Part shown: piece after piece, positions 33,948-42,404 of the stretch | Position numbering within the stretch: position 1 is the first letter of the stretch | Layout of the letters: every line of letters begins with the position of its first letter | Source of the DNA: Methylobacterium sp. | GTDB taxonomy: Bacteria > Pseudomonadota > Alphaproteobacteria > Rhizobiales > Beijerinckiaceae | Assembly (NCBI GenBank): GCA_013823325.1 | Contig: PNLY01000015.1 | Location: forward strand, 17,870 to 81,869 | Direction: 5' to 3' | Length of the DNA stretch: 64,000 nucleotides | Program-made: the position numbers and the translations under genes | Notes under the pieces: model-generated | What the model saw: only the letters and a program-made list of their open reading frames with translations | The model's database searches: none | Told to the model about the DNA's origin: nothing

Positions 33948-33971
33948 CCGCGCCCCGAGCGCGGTTTTTTT
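33948..33971 (+). terminator. Attenuator-type terminator before argC
   Basis: Stem CCGCGC/GCGCGG (33948-33953 with 33959-33964) with a CCCGA loop and a run of seven T (33965-33971). GGCGCG at 33903-33908, inside the leader ORF, is the exact reverse complement of CGCGCC at 33949-33954, so a competing antiterminator pairing is possible. Confidence 0.75.
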
Positions 33972-34072
33972 ATGCCCGTCGCAAAACTGATGTCCGGTCT
34001 TGCGACAAGGCCAAGTTCCAGAGCCAGCCAACCAGTTCCGCCCGCTTCCACCAGACGCCTTGCGAGGGTCCG

Positions 34073-35005
34073 ATGAGCCAGAACCTGAAATCCATCTTCA
34101 TCGACGGCGAAGCCGGCACGACTGGACTCGGAATCCGCGAGCGTCTCGCCGATGTGGCGGAAGTCGTGGTCAAGAGCATCGATCCCGACAAGCGCAAGGA
34201 TCCTGCCGCCCGCAAGGCGATGATGGCGGGCGTCGACCTCGTCGTGCTCTGCCTGCCCGACGATGCGGCCAAGGAATCCGTCGCGCTCGCCGACGAGCTC
34301 GGCAACGACGCGCCCAAGATCGTCGACGCCTCGACCGCTCATCGCGTCGCGCCGGGCTGGACCTATGGCTTCGCCGAGCTGGAGCCGGGCTTCGCGCAGA
34401 AGGTCGCCAACGCCAACCGCGTCGCCAATCCCGGCTGCTATCCGACCGGCGGCATCGCACTGCTGCGCCCGCTCGTCGATGCCGGCTTGCTGCCGAGCGA
34501 CTATCCCGTCACCGTCAACGCGGTCTCCGGCTATTCCGGCGGCGGCAAGAGCATGATCGAAGCCTATGAGGCCGGCACCGCGCCCGATTTCGAGCTCTAC
34601 GGCCTCGGTCTCAAACACAAGCACCTGCCCGAACTGCAGGTCTATTCGCGGCTGGAGCGGCGGCCGATCTTCGTGCCGTCGGTCGGCAATTTCCGGCAGG
34701 GCATGCTGGTCTCGGTACCGCTGCATCTCGACACGCTGCCCGGCAAGCCGAAGCCCGCCGATCTCGAAGCGGCGCTGGCCGAGCGCTATGCCGGCTCGAC
34801 CTATGTCAGCGTCCTGCCGGCCGATGCGAGCGGCAAGCTTGAGCCTGAGGCGCTGAACGACACGAACAAGCTGGAATTGCGCGTCTTCGGCAACGCCGAT
34901 CTCGGCCAGGCGGTACTCGTTGCCCGGCTCGACAATCTCGGCAAGGGAGCCTCCGGTGCCGCCGTCCAGAACATCCGGCTGATGCTCGGCCTGCCGGAAG
35001 GCTGA
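34073..35005 (+). CDS. argC: N-acetyl-gamma-glutamyl-phosphate reductase, type 2
   Basis: Third enzyme of arginine biosynthesis: NADPH-dependent reduction of N-acetylglutamyl phosphate to the semialdehyde. The 310-residue length and the compact GEAGTTGLGIRERL nucleotide-binding start mark the short type 2 ArgC. The catalytic cysteine C122 is in NPGCYPTGG, with GYSGGGKSMI and the HKHLPEL active-site histidine loop downstream. It begins 101 bp after the attenuator terminator and is the only evident biosynthetic gene on that transcript. A CGAGGG ribosome-like site lies 5 nt before ATG 34073. Confidence 0.95.
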   Translation: MSQNLKSIFIDGEAGTTGLGIRERLADVAEVVVKSIDPDKRKDPAARKAMMAGVDLVVLCLPDDAAKESVALADELGNDAPKIVDASTAHRVAPGWTYGFAELEPGFAQKVANANRVANPGCYPTGGIALLRPLVDAGLLPSDYPVTVNAVSGYSGGGKSMIEAYEAGTAPDFELYGLGLKHKHLPELQVYSRLERRPIFVPSVGNFRQGMLVSVPLHLDTLPGKPKPADLEAALAERYAGSTYVSVLPADASGKLEPEALNDTNKLELRVFGNADLGQAVLVARLDNLGKGASGAAVQNIRLMLGLPEG

Positions 35006-35065
35006 CGCCGGTCATCGGGTCGGCCCTGGGTCCTATCCTCGTTCGCGACGAAACAATGGCTGCAC

Positions 35066-35079
35066 CCCCCAAATGGGGG
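35066..35079. repeat. CCCCC-AAAT-GGGGG palindrome, copy 3
   Basis: Perfect 5-4-5 inverted repeat identical in core to 21238-21251. It lies between argC and, 8 bp on, the ATG at 35088. Confidence 0.7.
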
Positions 35080-35087
35080 ATGCGACC

Positions 35088-35360
35088 ATGTCTGCTTGCG
35101 CTCATAGCTGGATGAGGCGGCAGGAGAGCGGGGGCGATTCGATGCCGGGATTCGATACGTTGGGCGCGCGCCTCGCGCGCAGTCGGCGCAGGCTCGAACG
35201 CGAGCGCGCCGCGATGAACATCGAGCAACTGGTCCAGGGTGGGCGCGAAACATCTGTTCGAGGCGACGCGGCGCCTGTCGCCTCGGCGGCCAGCATGCCG
35301 AGGCCGGCATCGGCGCAAGTGATCAGGTTTCCGCGCCTGAATGGGCGTGCCGGGGACTGA
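35088..35360 (+). CDS. Hypothetical small protein
   Basis: 90 residues from ATG 35088 (an in-frame start at 35073 overlaps the palindrome). It has an N-terminal acidic/polar region, then an Arg-rich amphipathic helix (LGARLARSRRRLERERAAMN) and an Ala/Pro-rich tail. No signal or membrane helix. It ends 25 bp before a strong terminator, which supports expression. No family is recognised. Confidence 0.5.
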   Translation: MSACAHSWMRRQESGGDSMPGFDTLGARLARSRRRLERERAAMNIEQLVQGGRETSVRGDAAPVASAASMPRPASAQVIRFPRLNGRAGD

Positions 35361-35385
35361 AGCGGCTGTGCCAGGGCGCGCTGCT

Positions 35386-35428
35386 GCGCTGCCGGGGTGA
35401 GGTCGAACAGCCCCGGCAGCGCTTTTTT
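35386..35428 (+). terminator. Rho-independent terminator
   Basis: A perfect 12-bp stem GCGCTGCCGGGG/CCCCGGCAGCGC with a 13-nt loop and TTTTTT. It ends the argC/35088 transcription unit. Confidence 0.9.
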
Positions 35429-35522
35429 CGCGGCCTGCGTGACGAGCCTCGCGACAGGGGTGAGCGCAGGTCGCGGTCGATCACTACGATGATCTTGCCT
35501 GTAAATCGAAGGGAAGGCGTCA

Positions 35523-36293
35523 ATGTCGGGATTCTCACATGCGTTGCGAGGGAACCGGCGCCGCGTGCTCGTCCCATTGCTCTCGGTTGCGGTCGCGCTC
35601 GGCGCGATGGTGCCCGCCCTGGCGTTCGAACTGCGCGGGGCAGGCGTGGTGCTGATCCACGGCAAGGCGGGTGGGCAAGGTCCCCTGCAGCCATTGGCCC
35701 AGGGGCTGAAGGCGCGCGGTGCGACCGTCGTGCTGCCGCGGATGTCCTGGACGTCCGGCTACAGGACCTATGACCAGACGCTCGGCGAGGTTCAGGCAGC
35801 CGTCTCGCGGCTGAAGGCCGGTGGAGCGTCCCGGATCGTGCTCGCCGGGCATAGCCTGGGAGCCAACATCTCCATGGGCTACGCTGCTCGCGTCGGCGGC
35901 GTCGACGCGGTGGTGGCGCTGGCGCCGGGGCATCGCCCTGACTTCATCGCCAGCCAGACCGGGGAGAGCCTTGCGCAGGCCAAGGCGATGGTCGCTGCTG
36001 GGCAAGGGGCACAGAAGGGGAGGTTCCTCGACTTCAACCAGGGCCGGACCTTCCCCATCACCACGACCGCCAAGGCCTATCTCAACTTCTTCGATCCTTC
36101 CGGGCCGGCGGCCCAGGCAGCCCAGGCGAGCGGCGTCCGCGTTCCGACACTGTGGGTGATCGGCACGGGCGACCGCGCTGCGATGAACGACCGCGCCGCC
36201 TATTCCGGCACGCGCATCGTCGTCGAGGCCGACCACCAGACGACGCCGCGTGTCGCCGTGGCCGAAGTCATCGATTGGCTGCAGAAGCAGTAG
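35523..36293 (+). CDS. Alpha/beta hydrolase, exported
   Basis: 256 residues with an N-terminal signal/anchor (about 14-36). The nucleophile elbow GHSLG (S at about 110), an early HGKAGG oxyanion-like turn, and a C-terminal HQT as likely catalytic histidine fit a serine alpha/beta hydrolase of unknown substrate. It starts at ATG 35523; the ribosome site (GGAAGG) is at about 9 nt. It is monocistronic and convergent with the FAH-family gene, with a hairpin between. Confidence 0.85.
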   Translation: MSGFSHALRGNRRRVLVPLLSVAVALGAMVPALAFELRGAGVVLIHGKAGGQGPLQPLAQGLKARGATVVLPRMSWTSGYRTYDQTLGEVQAAVSRLKAGGASRIVLAGHSLGANISMGYAARVGGVDAVVALAPGHRPDFIASQTGESLAQAKAMVAAGQGAQKGRFLDFNQGRTFPITTTAKAYLNFFDPSGPAAQAAQASGVRVPTLWVIGTGDRAAMNDRAAYSGTRIVVEADHQTTPRVAVAEVIDWLQKQ

Positions 36294-36320
36294 GCGCGCG
36301 GCCTGCTGGAACTGAAAAAA

Positions 36321-36346
36321 GGCGCTGCCGGAGACCCGGCAGCGCC
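36321..36346 (-). terminator. Terminator of the FAH-family gene
   Basis: An 11-bp stem GGCGCTGCCGG/CCGGCAGCGCC with a 4-nt loop. On the minus strand it is followed by TTTTTTCAG. It also lies after the plus-strand hydrolase and may act on both. Confidence 0.85.
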
Positions 36347-36371
36347 CTTCCCATCTATGCGTAGGATATCG

Positions 36372-37220
36372 TCAGCCCGCGTAGGGCTTGAACAGCTGCT
36401 TCTGGGTGCCGAGGCCCTCGATGCCGAGCGCCACCGTCTCGCCGCCCTTGAGGAAGCGCGGCGGCTTGAAACCAAGGCCGACGCCGGGCGGAGTGCCGGT
36501 GGTGATGACGTCGCCCGGATCGAGCTGCATGAACTGGCTGATATAGTGGACGAGATAGGCGGCGCCGAAGATCATCGTCTTGGTCGAGCCGTTCTGGACA
36601 CGCTCGCCGTCGACCTCGAGCCACATGCCGAGATTCTGCACGTCGGCGATCTCGTCCGGCGTCACCAGCCAAGGGCCGAGCGGGCCGAAGGTCGGGCAGC
36701 CCTTGCCCTTGGCCCACTGCCCGCCGCGCTCGATCTGGAACTCGCGCTCGGAGACGTCGTTGCAGACACAGAAGCCGGCGATCGCGGCCATCGCGTCCTT
36801 CTCGGCGATATAGGAGCCGCCGTCGCCGATCACGATGGCGAGCTCGACCTCCCAGTCGGTCTTCTTCGAGCCTTTCGGGATGATCACGTCGTCATTGGGG
36901 CCGACGATGCAGTTCGGGGCCTTGTTGAACAGGATCGGCTCGGCCGGGATCGGCGCGCCGGTTTCTGCGGCATGGTCGGCGAAGTTGAGACCGACAGCGA
37001 TGAAGTTGCGGACATCGCCGACGCAGGCGCCGATGCGCGGCGAGCCGTCGACCAGCGGCAGTGATTCGGGGGACAGCGCCTTCAGCTTGGCGAGCGAGGC
37101 GGATTTCAGCGCCGCGCCGGCGAGGTCGGAGACATGCGCGGAGAGGTCGCGCAGCTTGCCGGCGGAGTCGATGAGGCCGGGCTTCTCCTGACCAGATGCG
37201 CCGTAACGAACCAGTTTCAC
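36372..37220 (-). CDS. Fumarylacetoacetate hydrolase-family protein
   Basis: 282-residue FAH-family metal-dependent C-C lyase/hydrolase. The domain has NFADHAAETGAPIP and PILFNKAPNCIVGPNDD, the metal-binding E-X-E in VELAIVIG, DVSEREFQIERGGQWAKGK, and TTGTPPGVG. These features fit ureidoglycolate lyase or the 2,4-diketo-3-deoxy-fuconate hydrolase group. The exact reaction is not determined by sequence. Monocistronic, with a good terminator. Confidence 0.9.
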   Translation of the reverse strand: MKLVRYGASGQEKPGLIDSAGKLRDLSAHVSDLAGAALKSASLAKLKALSPESLPLVDGSPRIGACVGDVRNFIAVGLNFADHAAETGAPIPAEPILFNKAPNCIVGPNDDVIIPKGSKKTDWEVELAIVIGDGGSYIAEKDAMAAIAGFCVCNDVSEREFQIERGGQWAKGKGCPTFGPLGPWLVTPDEIADVQNLGMWLEVDGERVQNGSTKTMIFGAAYLVHYISQFMQLDPGDVITTGTPPGVGLGFKPPRFLKGGETVALGIEGLGTQKQLFKPYAG

Positions 37221-37685
37221 GTCGTTTCCCCCTTTTCAATCGTTTCAAACAGGGTTTGCAAGACAAGACCGAAGGTCGCGCCGATCCTGTGCGGACTGCC
37301 CCTGCGATGCAAGCCCGCCGCGACGCATGCCATGCCTGCGGGCGCGCCGGGAATTGTGGCGCTTTTGCAACGCTTGTTATGAAAGCGCGCATGATCCGCA
37401 GCCGCCGGCGAGGTCTATGTTGCGGCGCACAATGGCAAAATCGGCAATAGTTCGCATCTAAACCATCTTTTCGGTCGCCGGCTTTGCCGCGGGCCACGCG
37501 AAAGGCCGGATTTTTGCACGTTTTTGGCACTGCCGATGCGGAAAGCAGGGGCAGCAAGGCGATTTGGCGGCGATCAAGGCGGGATTGCGGCGGAAACCGG
37601 CAGGCGGCATGGTGATGACAGATTCCGCGGCCTGCTTCGCCGCAAACCGCCACAACAAGAACCTCAGCTTGGGGAAGACGCCGCG
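37221..37685. other. Gene-free interval between divergent genes
   Basis: About 465 bp separating the divergent FAH-family and FadL-type genes. Open frames crossing it have unfavourable composition. It should carry both promoters, but no clear boxes are visible. Confidence 0.4.
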
Positions 37686-39044
37686 ATGAAGAGCCTTCTG
37701 AAACTCACCACCGCCGCCACCGTCTCGCTTTCGGCGCTGTTGGCGGCCGGCGCGGCTTCGGCGAGCTCCTTCGCGATCCGCTCAGGCCAGAGCGCCGAAG
37801 GCCTCGGCATGGCCTATGCCGGCGCGGCGGCGGGCGGCATCGGCATGGGTTCGATGGCCTGGAACCCGGCGACGATCACCATGTTCCCCGGCCGCAACAG
37901 CCAGTGGAACTTCACCTATCTCTATGCCAATGGCGACTATAAGCCGACCTCGACGACGACGGTGCGCACGCCCGCGGGCAACGTGCCGATTCAGGCTCTC
38001 GGCGGTAGCCCGCTTGGCACCGGCAATATCGGCGGCGACGGCGCTTTCATCCCGGCTTCCTATTCCGCCTGGCAGTTGACCGACCGGCTCTGGATCGGCC
38101 TCACGACGGGCGCGCCATTCGGCTTGCGCTCGAAGCCCGACAACCAGGTCAACGCGGCGCAGGTCTTCGGGCGCTCAGCACGGGTGCAGACGATCAACGT
38201 CTCGCCGACGATCGGCTACAAGGTCAATGACTGGCTCTCGATCGGTGCGGCACTGCAGGTCCAGTATTTCAAGGCCAGCCTGAAGCAGGCGAGCGGTATC
38301 GGCCCCGCCGCGGCCCCGGTGATCATCGAGGGCGACACGATCGACTTCGGCTATCGCTTCGGCGCCACGCTGACGCCGCTCGACGGCACGACGATCGGCC
38401 TGGCCTATCGCTCCTCGGTCCGCCAGACGCTGGAAGGCAGCCTGCGCAACCCGGCGCCTGCCAGCTACACGCCAGTCAAGGCCAATCTGAACCTGCCCGA
38501 CTCGGTCGTGTTCGGTGTCTCCCAGGTCATCAACGACCAGTGGCAGGCCCATCTCGGCGTGGAGTGGACGAACTGGAGCCGCTTCCGCAACATCCCGATC
38601 GTCGCCCGCGGCATCGGCGTTCCGGTCACGAGCCTGAACTTCCAGTATGACGACAGCTGGTTCTTCTCGGGCGGTGTCGAGTACAAGTACAGCCGCGACC
38701 TGACCCTGCGCGCCGGTGTGGCTTACGAGCTTTCGGCGGTCAACGACGACAACCGCCAGATCTTCATCTCGGACAATGACCGGCTCTGGCTCAGCGCCGG
38801 CGCCAGCTACCAGGTTACCGAGAAGCTGAAGCTCGACGTCGGCTACACCTATATCCACGTCAACAAGGCCAAGGTGAACTATACCGGTGCCAACCCGCAG
38901 CAGGTGTTCAATCCTGCCCTGCAGGCTGTGTCCTTCACCGGCAAGGCCGAGCCCTACATCCACATCGTCTCCGCCGCTCTGACCTATCGCTGGGATGATC
39001 CGGCCGAGACGATCCCGGTCCGCCCGGTCGTCCGCAAGAACTGA
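37686..39044 (+). CDS. FadL-type outer membrane transport protein (OMPP1/TodX family)
   Basis: 452-residue outer-membrane beta-barrel. The signal peptide (about 1-27) is followed by the family opening SFAIRSGQSAEGLGMAYAG and AAAGGIGMGSMAWNPATI, corresponding to the FadL hatch region, and then alternating beta strands ending YIHIVSAALTYRW. It would let hydrophobic molecules (fatty acids, aromatics) cross the outer membrane. ATG 37686 is the only start giving a proper signal peptide, with GGGGAAG upstream. Monocistronic with its own terminator. Confidence 0.92.
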   Translation: MKSLLKLTTAATVSLSALLAAGAASASSFAIRSGQSAEGLGMAYAGAAAGGIGMGSMAWNPATITMFPGRNSQWNFTYLYANGDYKPTSTTTVRTPAGNVPIQALGGSPLGTGNIGGDGAFIPASYSAWQLTDRLWIGLTTGAPFGLRSKPDNQVNAAQVFGRSARVQTINVSPTIGYKVNDWLSIGAALQVQYFKASLKQASGIGPAAAPVIIEGDTIDFGYRFGATLTPLDGTTIGLAYRSSVRQTLEGSLRNPAPASYTPVKANLNLPDSVVFGVSQVINDQWQAHLGVEWTNWSRFRNIPIVARGIGVPVTSLNFQYDDSWFFSGGVEYKYSRDLTLRAGVAYELSAVNDDNRQIFISDNDRLWLSAGASYQVTEKLKLDVGYTYIHVNKAKVNYTGANPQQVFNPALQAVSFTGKAEPYIHIVSAALTYRWDDPAETIPVRPVVRKN

Positions 39045-39066
39045 GCGGCACATTCCGCGAAACACG

Positions 39067-39093
39067 AAAGCCGGCCTTCGGGCCGGCTTTTTT
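39067..39093 (+). terminator. Rho-independent terminator of the FadL-type gene
   Basis: A 10-bp stem AAAGCCGGCC/GGCCGGCTTT with a TTCG tetraloop and further T residues. It lies 22 bp after the stop codon. Confidence 0.92.
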
Positions 39094-39114
39094 GTGTGAG
39101 ACATCCGGTGCCTC

Positions 39115-39219
39115 GTCATTCCGGACAAGCCGCGTCAGCGGCGCAGCGTCGGAATCCATCGTGGGGCACAGAATTCTACAATGGATTCCGGCGTTCCGCT
39201 TCGCTCCAGCCGGAATGAC
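39115..39219. repeat. Dispersed inverted-repeat element
   Basis: About 105 bp whose ends are imperfect inverted repeats (GTCATTCCGG at the left, CCGGAATGAC at the right, with CGGAATCCAT/ATGGATTCCG further in). It is intergenic and has no ORF. The form is that of Rhizobiales 'GTCATTCCGG...' miniature repeats; a related element lies at 43641-43782. Confidence 0.7.
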
Positions 39220-39255
39220 GGCGGGGTATAGGTCGCTCGGTCAGCGCGGCGCCGC

Positions 39256-41097
39256 TCAAGCCTTGATCTTCACATAGCTTCCCGGCGCGTCCTCCAGCGC
39301 GGGCAGGGGCCCGTCGCCGGGAATACGCGGCTTGACGCGCTTCGGCGCCTGCTTCTCCAGCCAGGCGAACCAGTGCGGCCACCAGGAGCCGGGATGCTCC
39401 TCGGTTTTCTTCATCCACTCCTCGAATGTGCCTTCCGGCTTCGGGCCGGTCCAGTACTGGTACTTCACCTTGGTCGGCGGGTTGACCACGCCGGCGATGT
39501 GGCCGGAGCCGGCCATGACGTAGTCGACCGGGCCGCCGAAGGTCTGCGAGCCCAGGAAGACCGAGAGGGCCGGCGCGATATGGTCCTCGCGGGTCGCCAG
39601 GTTGTAGATCGGGATGGTCACCTTCTTGAGGTCGAGCAGCTTGCCGCCGAGGCGCATCTCGCCCTTGCTCAGCTTGTTCTCGAGATAGCAGTTGCGCAGG
39701 TAGAAGGAGTGGTTCGCCGCCGGCATCCGGGTCGAATCCGAATTCCAGTAGAGCAGGTCGAACGGGGTCGGCGCCTTACCTTTCAGGTAGTTGTTGACGG
39801 CATAGGACCAGATCAGGTCGTTCGGCCTGAGCATGTTGAAGGCGCCGGACATACGGGCCCCGTCCAGATAGCCGCGTTCCGCCATCTGCTCCTCGACGGC
39901 GCGGATCTGCTCCTCGTCGACGAAGACCGAGAGCTCGCCGGCATGGCTGAAATCGACCTGCGTGGTGAAGAAGGTCGCGCTGGCGATGCGCTTGTCCCGG
40001 GTCGCCGCCATATAGGCCAGCGTCACGCCGAGCAGCGTGCCGCCGACGCAATAGCCGATCGTCGAGACCTGCTTCTCGCCGGTGACCTGCTCGATCGCCT
40101 CCAGCGCCGCGAAGATGCCCTCGCGCATATAGCTCTCGAAGTCCTTGAGCGCGTGGCGGTGATCGGGGTTGACCCAGGAGATGCAGAAGACCGTCAGCCC
40201 CTGCGCGACGCACCAGCGGATGAAACTCTTCTCGGCGTTGAGGTCGAGGATGTAGAACTTGTTGATCCAGGGCGGCACGATCAAGAGCGGCCGCTTCAGC
40301 ACCGTCTCGGTCGCCGGCGCGTACTGGATCAGCTCGATGATGTCGTTGCGGTAGATGACCTTGCCCGGCGTCGTCGCGATGTTGACGCCGATCTGGAAGG
40401 CGCCGGCATCCGATTGCCGGATCTTGAGCTCGCCGCCGCCGGCCTCGACGTCCTCGGCCAGCATCTTCATGCCGCGCACCAGGTTCTCGCCGTTCTGCGC
40501 CATGGTCTCGCGCAGCAGCTCGGGATTGGTCGCGACGAAATTGGACGGGGAAAGGGCCCCGGAGATCTGCTTGACGTAGAAGCGGGCCTTGTCGCGCGTA
40601 TGGGGATCGAGATCGTCCGCCTGCTCGACCATGCCCTCGGCCCAGCGCGTCGTCAGCAGGTAGGCCTGCTTGACGAAATCGAAGACGGGGTGGGTGTTCC
40701 ATTCGGGATCGGCGAAGCGGGCGTCGCGCTTCTCGGGTGCGATCACCGGCTCGACCTGCTCGCCGCCGAGCCGCTTCAGCGTCGAGCTCCACAAGGAGAG
40801 GAAGTCGCTGGTGATCGCGCCTTGGGCCTCGATGATCTTCTGGGGATCGCTGACCCAGCGCTCGGCGACGCGGCCGAGCACCTTGACCATCTCGCTGGCT
40901 TCGTCGGCCTGGCCGGTCTTGGCCTCGCCCCGTTCGATCGGTTTCAGATAGGCGGCCGTCACCTTGCCGGCCTGCTCGACCAGCTTACCCATATTCTGCG
41001 CCATCGCCTCGAAATCGGGCACCGCCGGAAGCTCGCCGAACGGCGTTTCCGCAGGCTTTGGCCCGGTCTTGCCCTTCTCGTCAGCTGGCGGACACAT
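39256..41097 (-). CDS. phaC: Class I poly(3-hydroxyalkanoate) synthase
   Basis: Polymerises hydroxyacyl-CoA into PHA granules. 613 residues with the class I layout: N-terminal PhaC_N domain (through WNTHPVFDFVKQAYL) and a catalytic alpha/beta-hydrolase core with the lipase-like box GYCVGGT (C350) and D505 (REDHIAP) and H533 (SGHIAG) completing the triad. ATG 41097 was chosen for its GGGGAGCG ribosome site; the longer frame upstream is not PhaC-like. It is divergent from a lipoprotein gene. No phaA/phaB lies nearby. Confidence 0.96.
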   Translation of the reverse strand: MCPPADEKGKTGPKPAETPFGELPAVPDFEAMAQNMGKLVEQAGKVTAAYLKPIERGEAKTGQADEASEMVKVLGRVAERWVSDPQKIIEAQGAITSDFLSLWSSTLKRLGGEQVEPVIAPEKRDARFADPEWNTHPVFDFVKQAYLLTTRWAEGMVEQADDLDPHTRDKARFYVKQISGALSPSNFVATNPELLRETMAQNGENLVRGMKMLAEDVEAGGGELKIRQSDAGAFQIGVNIATTPGKVIYRNDIIELIQYAPATETVLKRPLLIVPPWINKFYILDLNAEKSFIRWCVAQGLTVFCISWVNPDHRHALKDFESYMREGIFAALEAIEQVTGEKQVSTIGYCVGGTLLGVTLAYMAATRDKRIASATFFTTQVDFSHAGELSVFVDEEQIRAVEEQMAERGYLDGARMSGAFNMLRPNDLIWSYAVNNYLKGKAPTPFDLLYWNSDSTRMPAANHSFYLRNCYLENKLSKGEMRLGGKLLDLKKVTIPIYNLATREDHIAPALSVFLGSQTFGGPVDYVMAGSGHIAGVVNPPTKVKYQYWTGPKPEGTFEEWMKKTEEHPGSWWPHWFAWLEKQAPKRVKPRIPGDGPLPALEDAPGSYVKIKA

Positions 41098-41204
41098 GAT
41101 GGCGCTCCCCTTGATAGCCGTACGCAGGAGTTGCACTCCCCATTTTGGACCTATTAAGGACCTAACCGGTATGAGTGACAAAGAAATTTTGCGGAAGCGG
41201 GGCG

Positions 41205-41561
41205 ATGGCTGACAAGCGGACCGAAATCTCGCTCAAGGCGGTCGGGCTCGTCCTGCTCGTCGGGGCTGCGCTCGGAGGTTGCGAAGCCGCTCGCGGCGTT
41301 GCGGAACTTACCGATCTCGCCACAAAGCCCGGCGATCCCAAGCCGTTCGTAACCGAGACCCGGCCGCAGGATCCGAAATATATTCCGATCGGCACCACCG
41401 TCTCGCGCGAGGCCAAGCGCAAGACGGTCGACGAGTTCAAGAAGCTCGAGGCCGAGCTCGACGCCAAGCGAATCTCGAACGAGGCAGCGGGCACGCAGGC
41501 GCAGCAACTCGGCAAGGTCCTGCCGCCGCCGGCTCCGCCGCCCGCGCCTCCGACGGAGTGA
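41205..41561 (+). CDS. Putative lipoprotein
   Basis: 118 residues from ATG 41205 (GCGGGG upstream). The signal and lipobox are SLKAVGLVLLVGAALGGC (LGGC). The mature part is charged with a coiled-coil-like helix (EAKRKTVDEFKKLEAELDAK) and a Pro-rich tail (PPPAPPPAPPTE). Divergent from phaC. Function unknown; probably periplasmic membrane-anchored. Confidence 0.75.
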   Translation: MADKRTEISLKAVGLVLLVGAALGGCEAARGVAELTDLATKPGDPKPFVTETRPQDPKYIPIGTTVSREAKRKTVDEFKKLEAELDAKRISNEAAGTQAQQLGKVLPPPAPPPAPPTE

Positions 41562-41624
41562 GTGCGGGCAGCTTGCCCAGCGCCGCTATGATCATTCCAA
41601 TGGCGGCTCCTCAGCGGAGCGTCA

Positions 41625-42254
41625 GTGATGATCCTGATCGGCCAGTATGATTCGCCTTTCGTGCGCCGCGTCGGCATCGCGCTGGCGCTCTATGAGCTGC
41701 CCTTCGAGCACCGGCCGTGGTCGGTCTTCGGCGACGGCGAGAGGATCCTACCGCTCAATCCGCTGGTTCGCGTCCCGACGCTTGAGCTCGATGACGGGCT
41801 CGTGCTGGTCGAGAGCCACGCCATTCTCGACTATCTCGACGGCCTTGTGCCTCCGGAACTCGCGCTGTTTCCGCGTGCCGAGCCGGCGCGCCACCGGACC
41901 TTGCGCGTTGCGGCGCTGGCGATGGGCCTCGCCGAGAAGGCGGTGAGCCTGTTCTACGAGCTGAAGCTGCATGACCGGATCTCCGAGGCCTGGGCCGGGC
42001 GTTGCCGCAGCCAGATCGCAGGCGTCCTTGCAGCCCTGGAGCGAGAGCGGGCCGAGCGCATCGGCGACTGGTGGTTCGACGACCGCATCGGCCACGCCGA
42101 CATCGCGCTCGCTTGTGCGCTGCGCTTCGCCGGCGAGGCGCATCCCGATCTCGTCGCGCTGGGCGACTATCCGGCGCTGGAAGCGCATTCCGCCCGTTGC
42201 GAAGCGCTGGACGTGTTCAAAACGATCAGCCAGCCCTTCATTCCGCCGGCATGA
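41625..42254 (+). CDS. Glutathione S-transferase family protein
   Basis: 209 residues. A thioredoxin-like N-terminal domain has GQYDSPFVRRVGIALALYELPFEH, a cis-Pro segment VRVPTLELDDG, and ESHAILDYLD. An all-helical C-terminal domain ends with EALDVFKTISQPF. The catalytic residue would be the serine of YDSPF. Function cannot be specified beyond the fold. The frame opens with GTG 41625 and ATG 41628 in tandem. Confidence 0.9.
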   Translation: MMILIGQYDSPFVRRVGIALALYELPFEHRPWSVFGDGERILPLNPLVRVPTLELDDGLVLVESHAILDYLDGLVPPELALFPRAEPARHRTLRVAALAMGLAEKAVSLFYELKLHDRISEAWAGRCRSQIAGVLAALERERAERIGDWWFDDRIGHADIALACALRFAGEAHPDLVALGDYPALEAHSARCEALDVFKTISQPFIPPA

Positions 42255-42274
42255 AGCGTTGCGCCAGGGAGTCA

Positions 42275-42350
42275 TGCGTTGCGTTTCGATGAATCTTGCG
42301 TTTTTTGTCCTGTCAGGGCGAAAGCTGCGGTGGTAAGGCATCGCAACGCA
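42275..42350 (+). other. Possible structured leader upstream of the aminotransferase gene
   Basis: A perfect 9-bp stem TGCGTTGCG (42275-42283)/CGCAACGCA (42342-42350) encloses a 58-nt loop containing TTTTTT and a small CCTGTCAGG hairpin. A TCTTGCG copy within the loop can pair with CGCAAGA just past the right arm. This could be regulatory RNA. No known riboswitch class is matched by eye. Confidence 0.35.
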
Positions 42351-42404
42351 AGAATGTGATTTGCTTCGCTCCGGCGCGGCGATCCGCAAGGACCTGTTCT
42401 CGAT

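Noticed and set aside
32225-34726. 833-codon minus-strand open frame
   Set aside because: Antisense to the ureohydrolase, kinase and argC genes. Long antisense frames are common in high-GC DNA; the plus-strand proteins have clear motifs and this one has none.
39373-41157. 594-codon plus-strand open frame
   Set aside because: Exactly antisense to phaC, whose catalytic triad is intact; composition is typical of a shadow frame.
42241-42404. SAM-II riboswitch upstream of the aminotransferase gene
   Set aside because: A GTGATTTG string recalls SAM-II, but the downstream pseudoknot strand (GCTAAA-like) is missing, so I list only an unclassified structured region.
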